A stretch of 7,909 nt of DNA from Planctomycetia bacterium (GCA_005773755.1 SXHE01000882.1:1-7909); one strand, 5' to 3'. Positions 1 to 6,956 are shown, numbered from the stretch's first letter. The notes: generated by a model from the sequence alone, not told the origin. Made by a program: numbers and translations.

Positions 1-33
1 CAAGGGAGCGGGTTCACGTGAACCGCTCCCTTG
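1..33 (-). terminator. Near-perfect palindromic hairpin after the methyltransferase operon
   Basis: Bases 1-10 pair with 24-33 and bases 12-17 pair with 18-23, leaving only G11 unpaired. This gives a 16-bp stem whose centre is the self-complementary GTTCACGTGAAC. It lies 14 bases past the stop of the small minus-strand gene, so a transcription terminator or 3' stabilising hairpin for that operon is the simplest reading. The window ends here, so a T-run cannot be checked. Because the centre has no natural loop, a protein-binding palindrome is an alternative. The outer CAAGGGA/TCCCTT arms resemble those of the clear terminator at 7183-7220. Confidence 0.6.
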
Positions 34-46
34 CGGTCGCGGCTCG

Positions 47-226
47 CTAAGGCAGCTCGTTCCTGGGAACCGTTTGATACGGAAGGCCGTCTGCGAGGGT
101 CGCGTCCCACAGCGCCCGTTCCGCGCGTTCTTCGGCCCGCGCGTCGACGTCTTGGGCGAGTGCGTCGTATGCGGCGGCGATGGCGCGAAGCAGCGCTTCG
201 CGCGCTTCGGCGGGTGTGGTTGCCAC
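47..226 (-). CDS. Small 59-aa helical protein coupled to the methyltransferase
   Basis: A GTG-started reading frame of 59 codons, too short for most ORF thresholds. Its GTG (226-224) has a strong Shine-Dalgarno, AGGAGAGG, with the methyltransferase stop codon (239-237) lying inside the same short stretch, so translation is probably coupled. The product begins MATTPAEAREALL and is almost all alpha-helical by eye, rich in Ala, Glu and Arg (for example ARAEERAERALW at residues 29-40), and ends in a less charged tail with GLPYQTVP. There is no Cys, no signal peptide and no membrane segment. GC-rich third positions match the neighbouring genes. I do not recognise a family. The position after mod suggests an accessory part of the modification system, but this is inference from neighbourhood only. 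Confidence 0.72.
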   Translation of the reverse strand: MATTPAEAREALLRAIAAAYDALAQDVDARAEERAERALWDATLADGLPYQTVPRNELP

Positions 227-236
227 GGTTCCTCTC

Positions 237-2114
237 CTACACGGTCTTCAAACGGCACTGCAGCGCGAGGTTCGCGGCCAGCGTGTCGTCCAGCGCGCTG
301 TCGCGGCAGATGAACAGGTCGGTCGTGGTCAGGCCCAGTTGCTTGGCGATGTCGGGGGCTAGCACTTCGTCCAGGCACGCGCGGAACACCTGCGCCGGGT
401 CACGCTCGGGATCGGTCACGGTGTACACCGTGTTCGCTCCCACCTGCGCCGCGCTCACGGTGCTGTTCAGCCCGTAGCCTTCCTTGATCGCCAGTTCCCA
501 CGCCACGGCCACGGGGTCGGCTTTGGCGTTGATGGGGTCGAGGTAGTGTTCCATCGTCGCGGCGTACTGCGCGGCGTCGCGGTCCGGCACGCCCGCCCAC
601 TGCGCGAAGTGCGACTCACCCAGCGCGAACACCTTGAAACCCAGGTCTTCCCCATACGTTCCAACATTCGCCCCCCCCCCCAGAATGTTCGGGGTTTCCT
701 TCTTCAGCTTCGCGATCACACGCCGGATGCGCTCCTTCCCGATCTCCGCGATGGTGGGGTACTGCTTGTTCTCCGTCGGCTCGGGAAGTTGAACCATGAT
801 GAAGCGCCGGTTGCCCCCGTCCTCGCGGTTCAGTTCCAGAACCGCTTGCGCGGTGGAGCAGGAGCCGCTAAAGAAGTCGAGCACGATGTCGTCAGCGACG
901 GCACCAACTGTTAGAAGCCTTTTCAACAGGCGAATCGGTTTGGGCGTTGTGAACACTTTCGGGCCAATGAGCGCCGTTGTCTCTTTCTGCGCTTCATCAT
1001 TATGCCCACAGGTTTCAAACTCCCACCAAGTGGAAGGAACCGTTCCCGCTTGCACCTCGCTCAAGTACCGTTTGATGCGGGGACGCTTATAGTTCTGAGT
1101 CGGCCCCCAGTAGAGCCTTCCTTCAAGTTCCATCTGCTCGTGCTTTTCCTTTGAATAGCGCCAGACGGCATGTTCTTCAGGCCACACCTCACCACCCGTT
1201 TTTGGGTGTCGAATCGGATACCAGAGGGTCGGCCGTTCATCTTTCGACTTGTTGCTGATGTAGTTGTCTGAAGCCCATTCGCCACGCGGGTCGTTATCGA
1301 GATTCGTGTAGCGAGAGAGCTGCTCCTCCGTTCTGGACAGTAGCCCTCTCTGAAATGCCTCGGATCGCTGGAACATCAGCAGGTAGTCGTGCATGTTCCC
1401 TACGCCGGGGTCGTCGTTCGAGACGGCATACTTCTTCTGCCACACAATTGTCGCCACGAAGTTCTCTTCGCCGAACACCTCGTTCATGAGCAGTCGGAGG
1501 TTGGCGACTTCGTGGTCGTCGATGCTGACGAAGATGACGCCGTCGTCGCGCAGCAGTTGGCGGGCGAGGAACAGGCGCGGGTACATCATCGAGAGCCAGG
1601 CGGAGTGGTAGCGCCCGCTGGTCTCCGGGTTGCTGGTGAGCAGTTTGCCGGCGTCGTCCGCTTGCTTGGTGAGTTGCAGGTACACCGCGAGCGGGTCCGC
1701 GAAGTTGTCCGGGTACACGAAGTCGTTGCCGGTGTTGTACGGCGGGTCAATGTAGATCAGCTTCACCTTGTTCGCATACGCCTTGTACAGCAGCTTCAGC
1801 ACTTCCAGGTTGTCGCCTTCGACGAACAGGTTCCGCGTCGTGTCCCAGTTCTCCGACTCCTTCGGCTTGGGAACGAGCGTCGCGCGGCTGGGCGTCTGGA
1901 GCAGCGCCGCGGCGTCGGCGCGGCCGGCCCACGAGAACGTGAACCGCTCCGGTCCCGATGCGACGCTGTCGCCGAGCGCGGCGCGCAGCTTGTCGAAGTC
2001 GATGCGCCCGTCGGCGAAGCACTCGGGGAACAGCCGGCGCATTTGCGCGACGCGCTCCGCGTTGGGGTCGGCGGAGGTGAGGGTCACGGGCTGCGTGTCG
2101 CCGTTCGCGGGCAT
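237..2114 (-). CDS. Type III-like site-specific adenine-N6 DNA methyltransferase (Mod subunit)
   Basis: A 625-aa beta-class DNA methyltransferase that should transfer methyl from S-adenosylmethionine to adenine in a specific DNA site. The catalytic motif DPPYN is at residues 123-127, preceded by VKLIYI. The AdoMet-binding motif FFSGSCSTA is at 414-422, after the catalytic motif as expected for this class. Other family blocks are NLFVEGDNLEVLKLL (95-109), GRYHSAWLSMMYPRL (167-181), DDGVIFVSIDDHE (190-202) and NRRFIMVQLPEP (435-446). Residues about 225-405 form the target-recognition region. The frame stays open upstream to 2840, but that part is opposite another good gene and lacks family similarity. 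The ATG at 2114-2112 starts MPANGDTQPV, although its ribosome site is weak. Length and architecture fit type III Mod; no Res subunit is in view. An 11-G run encodes Gly479-Gly481. The central region has lower G+C than the ends. Confidence 0.95.
   Translation of the reverse strand: MPANGDTQPVTLTSADPNAERVAQMRRLFPECFADGRIDFDKLRAALGDSVASGPERFTFSWAGRADAAALLQTPSRATLVPKPKESENWDTTRNLFVEGDNLEVLKLLYKAYANKVKLIYIDPPYNTGNDFVYPDNFADPLAVYLQLTKQADDAGKLLTSNPETSGRYHSAWLSMMYPRLFLARQLLRDDGVIFVSIDDHEVANLRLLMNEVFGEENFVATIVWQKKYAVSNDDPGVGNMHDYLLMFQRSEAFQRGLLSRTEEQLSRYTNLDNDPRGEWASDNYISNKSKDERPTLWYPIRHPKTGGEVWPEEHAVWRYSKEKHEQMELEGRLYWGPTQNYKRPRIKRYLSEVQAGTVPSTWWEFETCGHNDEAQKETTALIGPKVFTTPKPIRLLKRLLTVGAVADDIVLDFFSGSCSTAQAVLELNREDGGNRRFIMVQLPEPTENKQYPTIAEIGKERIRRVIAKLKKETPNILGGGANVGTYGEDLGFKVFALGESHFAQWAGVPDRDAAQYAATMEHYLDPINAKADPVAVAWELAIKEGYGLNSTVSAAQVGANTVYTVTDPERDPAQVFRACLDEVLAPDIAKQLGLTTTDLFICRDSALDDTLAANLALQCRLKTV
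663..689 (-). repeat. Poly-G(11) tract in the loop of a 7-bp inverted repeat inside the methyltransferase gene
   Basis: The plus strand has eleven consecutive C at 671-681, which read as G on the coding strand. The tract is flanked by AACATTC (663-669) and GAATGTT (683-689), which can pair and leave the homopolymer in the loop. A run of this length is a typical slippage site. Reading the other frames shows that loss of one G leads to a stop at 469-467, and gain of one G leads to a TGA at 618-616, giving a protein of about 498 residues. Confidence 0.85.
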
Positions 2115-2279
2115 GTGGGATTCCGGGTGGAGCGTTGGGAAGGGATAGTGTGCGCGCTCCGGAATCGAAATGCAACGACGGAGACACGTTTGTCTTCCGT
2201 GGTCAAAACGAGCGTGAGATAATCGAGCATCACGCGAGAGTCGGTGGGGCACGTCCGTCAGCACAAAAGGGGCACCGCC
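2115..2279. promoter_or_regulatory. Divergent intergenic promoter region
   Basis: This 165-base gap separates the minus-strand methyltransferase from the plus-strand 340-aa gene and must hold both promoters if they are independently transcribed. On the minus strand, TTGCAT (2175-2170) and CACTAT (2150-2145) are a weak -35/-10 candidate with a 19-base spacer, about 30 bases from the methyltransferase ATG. On the plus strand, TTCCGT (2195-2200) and GATAAT (2218-2223) are 17 bases apart. Neither is strong, and planctomycete promoters are poorly described by the E. coli consensus, so only the region is confident, not the boxes. Confidence 0.35.
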
Positions 2280-3302
2280 ATGTCCGCACTTGTGAAGCCC
2301 GAAGCAAGCCGCGCCAAGAGGACTCGCGCCACCGGCCCGAAGACGGCGCGCGGGAAGTCGCTGGCGAAGCTGAACGCCGTCACCCACGGTCTGCGGTCCC
2401 TGTCGCCGGTGCTTCCCGACGAGTGCCCGGACGACTGGACCGCCCACCGCGCCGGAACGGTCGCGGCACTGGCCCCGGTCGGCACCCTCGAAACCGAACT
2501 CGCCGACCGGGTGGCGCTGTTGCTGTGGCGACTGCGGCGGGTGGTCCGGTACGAAACCGCCGTGACCGTGGCGGATATCGAAGTAGCCGTCGCACACGTT
2601 CGCGGGGAGAACGACGACGAGAACCCGCTGAGTTTCGTCCTCCCCGGCCGGCACCACACCCACCGGACCTACGCCGACGTGCGCGAGGAACTCGACTACG
2701 TCAGCGGGTGCGCGAGAGGGTTCGCGGACTCGCGGGAGCAACTCCTCCGGCTCTCCACGTTGCCCGCCGAACACAAGCTCGACGGGAGCACCGCGTACGC
2801 CCTTCTGCGCGAAGTCGGGGCCTACGCTCCCGATGGTCACGAGCAGTACATCGACATCGAGGACCGCGCGTTCCTGGCTCAGATCGGCGTGCCCGCGGAC
2901 TGGCTCGACGACGCGGACTGGTGGGACGGGTGGACGGTCGGAATGATTCGGGCCGGGATCAAGATCATCGCCGACGGGTGCAAGCTGACCGAGGCCGCGC
3001 TGACCGAATGGGCGGTGAACGAAGCCGACCGGACCGCCGCCGCGGAGCGCCGCAAGGTGATGAGGCTCGAAGCCGAACTCGCCCGTGTGACCGCGGCGAA
3101 CGCCGGCCCCGAGCGCGTGGTCCGTGGGCGGGCGCTACTGCCGCCGGCCGACGTAGTTGACAAGTTGTCCCGCTATGAGGCCCACCTGAACCGGCAACTC
3201 ACCCAAACGCTGCACACCCTCGAGCGCCTGCGAGCGATTCGCGACGGCAACCCGCCCGCGCCGCCGGCCGCGCTCGACGTGACCATCCACGCCGGCCACT
3301 GA
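2280..3302 (+). CDS. Planctomycete protein of unknown function with GPKT...NAVTHGL N-terminal signature
   Basis: A 340-aa soluble protein. I chose the ATG at 2280 because AAAAGGGG sits a suitable distance upstream and the translation begins MSALVKPEASRAKRTRATGPK. Residues 19-38 hold the pattern GPKTxxGKxxxxxNAxxHGL, a basic, flexible N-terminal signature I recognise from many uncharacterised Gemmata-type proteins. The middle is predicted mostly helical. Residues 262-280 could form a coiled coil. The C-terminal block YEAHLNRQLTQTLHTLERL (299-317) also matches the usual ending of this family. No catalytic motif is evident. The basic N-terminus suggests nucleic-acid contact, but that is speculative. 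It is divergent from the methyltransferase and not obviously co-transcribed with the replication genes, which begin 368 bases later. Confidence 0.85.
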   Translation: MSALVKPEASRAKRTRATGPKTARGKSLAKLNAVTHGLRSLSPVLPDECPDDWTAHRAGTVAALAPVGTLETELADRVALLLWRLRRVVRYETAVTVADIEVAVAHVRGENDDENPLSFVLPGRHHTHRTYADVREELDYVSGCARGFADSREQLLRLSTLPAEHKLDGSTAYALLREVGAYAPDGHEQYIDIEDRAFLAQIGVPADWLDDADWWDGWTVGMIRAGIKIIADGCKLTEAALTEWAVNEADRTAAAERRKVMRLEAELARVTAANAGPERVVRGRALLPPADVVDKLSRYEAHLNRQLTQTLHTLERLRAIRDGNPPAPPAALDVTIHAGH

Positions 3303-3670
3303 TTCCGGTCTCTCCGCCTATCTTGTTGCTCGTGTGCGGCACGGTCTCGGTGGTTCGTTTGGCAGAAACGGCCGAACGCAGTCCCGGCAACCCGCCCGGT
3401 TATCGGGTCTCACGTCCACGGTTGCGTACGCTCCGGCATCTCCTGCATCTCCGGCTGTTGCCGCCACGACCCGACCATTGGTTGAGAAAAGCTGAGTACC
3501 TGACAAAGCCTATCAATCGCCGCCCGGCTCGCGCGAGAGCACGCGCGAAAAAGATATTTTCTCCGCGCAAGCCGATTCTCAACAAGGCTTTGCGTGAAAT
3601 GCATCCGACGGGTTCCCCCGCATTGGGGCACATTGCCCGCGTCCCGTAACACCCGACGCGAGGCACGACA
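3303..3670. other. 368-base gap with inverted repeats; no convincing gene
   Basis: Reading frames here are rich in Arg and Pro, lack ribosome sites and do not look like protein. Several structures can be seen. GTTGAGAA (3481-3488) pairs with TTCTCAAC (3576-3583) and CAAAGCCT (3504-3511) pairs with AGGCTTTG (3585-3592), so the two helices cross. CTCGCGCGAG (3528-3537) is a palindrome. GCGCG (3543-3547) pairs with CGCGC (3564-3568) around an A/T-rich core. GGGCA-CAT-TGCCC (3626-3638) is a small hairpin near the next gene. The region probably contains the promoter and leader of the replication block. The AT-rich AAAAAGATATTTT at 3548-3560 stands out in this high-GC context. A replication origin or structured RNA is possible but unproven. 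Confidence 0.5.
3431..3455 (-). repeat. 9-base periodic repeat (GGAGATGCN), inverted copy of a sequence in the replication gene tail
   Basis: On the minus strand this stretch reads as successive GGAGATGC units. The 16 bases at 3431-3446 are the exact reverse complement of 6491-6506, which encode the Gly-Asp-Ala tail of the TOPRIM/AAA+ protein. Here the repeat is outside any convincing gene. In the minus-strand frame it would read AGDAGDAG, the same kind of peptide, which hints at either a dispersed repeat or a decayed fragment of a related gene end. Confidence 0.6.
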
Positions 3671-3985
3671 ATGCTGCACGAAGAAGAGTTGATTTCGCTG
3701 TCCCAGGCCGCGGCCCGGTTCCCCGGTCACCGCGGCGGGAAGCGCCTGCACCCGGCAACGCTCACACGGTGGATTCTCGCGGGCGTGAAGGCCATCGACG
3801 GCCGCCGGGTGAAACTCGAAGCGCTGCGAGTCGGCTCCCGCTGGCTCACGTCCGAAGCGGCGCTCCACCGGTTCGCGGACGCGCTGACGAGCGCGCCCGC
3901 CGCCGACACCCCGTCACGTTCCCCAACCGCGCGGCGAACCGCGAGCGAACGGGCCGACACCGAACTGCGCGCGATGGGCGCGTGA
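3671..3985 (+). CDS. DUF1580-type small helix-turn-helix protein (excisionase/regulator-like)
   Basis: A 104-aa protein starting MLHEEELISLSQAAARFPG. Its ATG follows GCGAGG at normal spacing. Residues 7-65 match the planctomycete DUF1580 pattern: LISLSQAA (7-14), PGHRGGKRLHPATLTRW (18-34), then a short wing ending in GSRWLTSEAALHRFADAL (55-72). In form this is a winged-helix, MerR/excisionase-like DNA-binding fold, with LTRW in the recognition region. The C-terminal 30 residues are a low-complexity Ala/Ser/Thr/Arg tail. DUF1580 genes are commonly found in integrated elements of these bacteria. Here it is the first gene of the replication block and could regulate it or act in excision. DNA binding is inferred from fold resemblance, and the target site is unknown. 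Confidence 0.87.
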   Translation: MLHEEELISLSQAAARFPGHRGGKRLHPATLTRWILAGVKAIDGRRVKLEALRVGSRWLTSEAALHRFADALTSAPAADTPSRSPTARRTASERADTELRAMGA

Positions 3986-3994
3986 CACACTCCA

Positions 3995-4018
3995 CGCGGC
4001 GCGCACGGTCGCGCCGCG
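3995..4018 (+). promoter_or_regulatory. GC-rich hairpin between the DUF1580 and replication genes
   Basis: CGCGGCGCG (3995-4003) and CGCGCCGCG (4010-4018) form a perfect 9-bp stem with a 6-base loop, 10 bases after the DUF1580 stop. There is no T-run on the plus strand after it, but an A8 run lies at 4036-4043. It could attenuate read-through into the 4100 gene or mark an mRNA processing point. On the minus strand the U-run would precede the stem, so it is not a normal terminator in that direction. Confidence 0.45.
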
Positions 4019-4099
4019 CACGTTCCAACTCACCCAAAAAAAACACCAGGTCCGGGGATAGCTGGCGAGCGTCCCGAACCCAGTGCGGAGGTAAGACTG

Positions 4100-6595
4100 A
4101 TGGGAATTGTACCCCCCGAACCCGGCACCCACAACGCCGACACGTCGCGCGTGCTTCCCCAGCACCTCGCGGACCTGCGCAAATCCGGGCTGACCGACGT
4201 GCAGATCGTCGCGTGTGGGTTCTACTCGGAAACCGACCCACACAAGGTGATCGCGGTACTCGGCGCGCACCTCAGCACCAGAGGCGCGGCCGGCTACGGT
4301 GCGTGCCTCGTGATCCCGTACTTCGCCCCCGACGGCACGCCGACCGGGTACGCGCGGCTCAAACCCGACCGGCCGCGCAAGGACAAGAAGAAGGACAGCA
4401 AGCCCGTCAAGTACGAAAGCCCGGCGGGTCAACCGAACCGTGCGTACGTCCCGCCCGGCACGCGCGCCGCGCTCGCGGACGCCGGCGTTCCGCTTCTCGT
4501 GACCGAAGGCGAGAAGAAAGGCGCGGCGGCCGACCAGCACGGCTTCCCGTGCGTGGCGCTGTCTGGCGTGTGGGCGTGGCAGCTGAAGCGCCCGAAAGAC
4601 GAGCAGGGGCGCGGCACCGGGTCACGAGAGCTGATCGCCGACCTCGCCGCGGTCGTGTGGAAGGGCCGGCGCGTCGTCATCGTGTTCGACTCCGACATCG
4701 AGTCGAACGAACAGGTGAAGTGGGCCGAGTGGCACTTCGCTGAGGCGCTCCGCGAAGTTGGGGCCGACGTGCGCGTGATCCGGCTCCCCGCCGGCGCTGG
4801 CGGTGAGAAAGTCGGGCTGGACGATTACCTCGTTGCGCACGGCCCCGACGCCCTGCGCGCGCTCGTGACGACCGCCCCGGAACCCGCACGCCCGGCGGTG
4901 AAGGACGAGCGGCCGGAAATCGTCATCGGCACGGACGAATGGCGTGTGAACGCCGAAGCCGTTTCAGCGCTCGCGACCGAACCGGACCTCTACCAGCGCG
5001 GCGGGATGCTGGTTCAGGTCGTAAGGTGCGACCCGGACGACACCACGACGGTTCGCCGCGCGCCCGGTTCGCTCGTGGTCCGCGAAATCCCCCCGCCCCT
5101 CCTCCGCGAGCGCCTGACCCGGTGCGCGCGGTGGGTCAGGTATGTCGGCGGTGAGGAGGAGGAATACCGACCAACTCACCCACCGGCATGGTCCGTGAAC
5201 GCCGTACACGCGCGGGGCGCGTGGCCGTGCGTCCGTCACCTCGAAGCCGTCGTGAACCATCCGGTTGTTCTCGGTGACGGAACGCTACTCGCCACGAACG
5301 GCTACGACGCGCGTACCGGCCTGCTCGTGTGCATTCCCTCCGGCCTGCGGTTGGTCGTGCCCAACTCCCCAACGCGGGAAGACGCGCGCGCCGCCGTCGC
5401 ACTGATCGACGACGTACTCGCGGACTTCCCGTTCGCGACCCCGGCGCACCGCGCGGCGTGGTTCGCCGGACTGCTCACGCCGCTGGCGTGGTTCGGCTTC
5501 ACCGGACCCGCGCCGATGTTGCTCATCGACGGCAACACTCGTGGCGTCGGCAAGGGTTTGCTCGCGGACGTGATCGCGCTCATCCTTACCGGCCGGCGGT
5601 TCTCGGTGATGGGTTACACGCACGACAAGGAGGAACTGCGGAAGAAGATCACGTCGCTGGCGATGGAGGGCGAGCGGCTGGTGCTGCTCGACAACCTCGC
5701 CGGCGCGGTGGGCAATGAAGTCCTCGACATGGCGCTGACGGCCGACCGCTGGAAGGACCGCGTGCTCGGCGGGAACAAGGTGTACGACGGCCCGCTCAAT
5801 GTCTGCTGGTTCGCGACCGGGAACAACGTGCAGTTCGCCGCGGACACGGCCCGGCGGTGTTCGCACGCCCGACTGGAAACGGCCCACGAGCGGCCCGAGC
5901 AACGGACCGACGTGAAGTACAAGAACCTGCGCGAACACGTCCGCAAGCAGCGCGACCGGCTGCTCTCCGCGGCGCTGACCATCTTGCGGGCGTGGTACGT
6001 CGCCGGTCGTCCGCGGCACGAATTGACGCCGTGGGGTTCCTACGAGGGGTGGTCCGACGTGGTGCGCGAGGCGGTGGTCTTTGCCGGGCTGCCCGACCCG
6101 GGCGAAACCCGCCTCGCGCTCCAGACCGCGGCCGACCGCGACGCGGTGACAATGGACACGATCATCACCTGCTTGGAGCAGATGGACGAACACCGCCGCG
6201 GCGTCACAACGGCGGAAGTGATCGAGCGCGTGAAGTCGGCGCAGCTGCCTTCGCCGGCGTGGGTGGCGGACCTCCGCGCCGCGGTCGAGGAGTTGTGCGG
6301 GAAGCTCTGCGGTCGCGCGCTGGGTGGAAAGTTCCGGCACTTTCAGAAGCGCAACTTCGGCGGGAGGATGGTGTGCAGGGGCGACCCCGACCGCACCAAC
6401 TCGAACCGGTGGGAGGTAGTTCGCGTCGGTGGCGGTGCCACGCGGGTGGAACCTGCTCCTTCATCTCCTGCAAGTCCGGCACCCGCGCCCGCAGGAGATG
6501 CCGGAGAAGCCGGAGCGGTTCCGGCCCAACCCGCACCGCGAAAGAAGCGCTACCGCAGCGACGACCGGCAGCACAACAGGAGGGACGTGGCGTGA
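4100..6595 (+). CDS. DUF3854-like TOPRIM plus AAA+ ATPase replication protein (primase-helicase-like)
   Basis: An 831-aa protein with GGAGGT ideally placed before ATG 4100. The N-terminal part (about 20-255) resembles DUF3854/TOPRIM primase-type domains: LLVTEGEKK (132-140, acidic Glu136), VVIVFDSD (192-199) and GLDDYL (239-244) supply the expected metal-binding acids. A middle region (275-430, with DLYQRGGMLVQV at 296-307) is of the kind seen in phage and plasmid helicases. The ATPase region (470-600) has a Walker A-like GNTRGVGKG (478-486, Lys485), Walker B-like RLVLLDN (526-532), a sensor-like FATGNN (571-576) and candidate arginine fingers at R585/R586. In Walker B an Asn follows the Asp where Glu is usual. 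Residues about 700-776 look like a winged helix, followed by a Pro/Ala/Gly tail. Likely role: starting replication of a mobile element. No substrate has been shown. Confidence 0.88.
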   Translation: MGIVPPEPGTHNADTSRVLPQHLADLRKSGLTDVQIVACGFYSETDPHKVIAVLGAHLSTRGAAGYGACLVIPYFAPDGTPTGYARLKPDRPRKDKKKDSKPVKYESPAGQPNRAYVPPGTRAALADAGVPLLVTEGEKKGAAADQHGFPCVALSGVWAWQLKRPKDEQGRGTGSRELIADLAAVVWKGRRVVIVFDSDIESNEQVKWAEWHFAEALREVGADVRVIRLPAGAGGEKVGLDDYLVAHGPDALRALVTTAPEPARPAVKDERPEIVIGTDEWRVNAEAVSALATEPDLYQRGGMLVQVVRCDPDDTTTVRRAPGSLVVREIPPPLLRERLTRCARWVRYVGGEEEEYRPTHPPAWSVNAVHARGAWPCVRHLEAVVNHPVVLGDGTLLATNGYDARTGLLVCIPSGLRLVVPNSPTREDARAAVALIDDVLADFPFATPAHRAAWFAGLLTPLAWFGFTGPAPMLLIDGNTRGVGKGLLADVIALILTGRRFSVMGYTHDKEELRKKITSLAMEGERLVLLDNLAGAVGNEVLDMALTADRWKDRVLGGNKVYDGPLNVCWFATGNNVQFAADTARRCSHARLETAHERPEQRTDVKYKNLREHVRKQRDRLLSAALTILRAWYVAGRPRHELTPWGSYEGWSDVVREAVVFAGLPDPGETRLALQTAADRDAVTMDTIITCLEQMDEHRRGVTTAEVIERVKSAQLPSPAWVADLRAAVEELCGKLCGRALGGKFRHFQKRNFGGRMVCRGDPDRTNSNRWEVVRVGGGATRVEPAPSSPASPAPAPAGDAGEAGAVPAQPAPRKKRYRSDDRQHNRRDVA
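6462..6506 (+). repeat. Inverted repeat and GGAGATGCN repeat at the 3' end of the replication gene
   Basis: CATCTCCTGC (6462-6471) and GCAGGAGATG (6491-6500) are perfect 10-bp reverse complements 19 bases apart, inside the coding region for the SSPASPAPAPAGDAGEAG tail. The sequence from 6491 continues as 9-base units. Its 16 bases at 6491-6506 occur inverted at 3431-3446. Confidence 0.7.
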
Positions 6596-6936
6596 CGCCC
6601 CCTGTAACCACTGCGCACGCTCTGCTCGCCGCCGTCCAGCAGTACGGCCCTACCGTCGATGGTGACGACCTGGCGTTCACCGCCGACCCTCCGGCGGAAC
6701 TGGATGCACTGTTGAGCGTGCTGCACACCGGCGTCCGTGCCGCGTTAACGGGCCGGCGCTGGTGGGGCAGCACGACGGAGAAGCCGCGTGTGATCGAACT
6801 GAACCCCGCGGCACCGATCCCCGCGGGCATCACGCTGCTCTCGGTCGAGGGCGACCAGCGATGGGACCGCATCGCGCCCGACGCGCATCTCGATAACTCC
6901 GGGTTGTTCGCACACGCTCCGGCAAAGGGTCGGTAA
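6592..6936 (+). CDS. Small protein resembling TubC N-terminal docking domains, coupled to the replication gene
   Basis: A 114-aa protein that starts with GTG at 6592, sharing GTGA with the stop of the preceding gene. AGGAGGG at 6578-6584 is a strong ribosome site, so translation is coupled. Residues 7-56 (HALLAAVQQYGPTVDGDDLAF, then ELDALLSVLHTGVRAALTGRRW) have the helix, strand pair, helix pattern of the TubC N-terminal docking fold, and proteins annotated this way often follow DUF3854-like genes in planctomycetes, as I recall. The remaining half (VIELNPAAPIPAGITLL, 67-83; GDQRWDRIAP, 87-96) is unrecognised. In polyketide assembly lines TubC domains mediate protein-protein docking. Here, with no such enzymes nearby, it is more likely an accessory partner of the replication protein. 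That role is inferred from gene order only. Confidence 0.8.
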   Translation: MTPPVTTAHALLAAVQQYGPTVDGDDLAFTADPPAELDALLSVLHTGVRAALTGRRWWGSTTEKPRVIELNPAAPIPAGITLLSVEGDQRWDRIAPDAHLDNSGLFAHAPAKGR

Positions 6937-6956
6937 AGTCCCTACGGTCTATCGTC

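Noticed and set aside
31..477. Plus-strand open frame at the left edge
   Set aside because: Antisense to both the 59-aa gene and the methyltransferase end, and highly Arg/Ser-rich with no domain.
1389..2222. Long plus-strand open frame opposite the methyltransferase
   Set aside because: Its composition (Val, Arg, His, Glu rich) is the mirror of the methyltransferase codons. It has no ribosome site or recognisable domain.
2115..2840. Upstream in-frame extension of the methyltransferase to an 867-aa protein
   Set aside because: The extra 242 residues are Gly/Arg/Val-rich, lie opposite a well-supported gene and carry no methyltransferase family blocks. MPANGDTQPV at 2114 is the natural beginning.
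3323..3868. Overlapping open frames in the 3303-3670 gap and antisense to the DUF1580 gene
   Set aside because: Arg/Pro-rich, Cys-scattered translations without ribosome sites. The minus-strand GDAGDAG peptide is explained by the short repeat.
5285..6340. 351-codon minus-strand open frame opposite the replication protein
   Set aside because: Shadow of the GC-rich codons of the 831-aa gene. The translation is low in hydrophobic core and rich in Arg, His and Gln, and the plus-strand frame has clear motifs.
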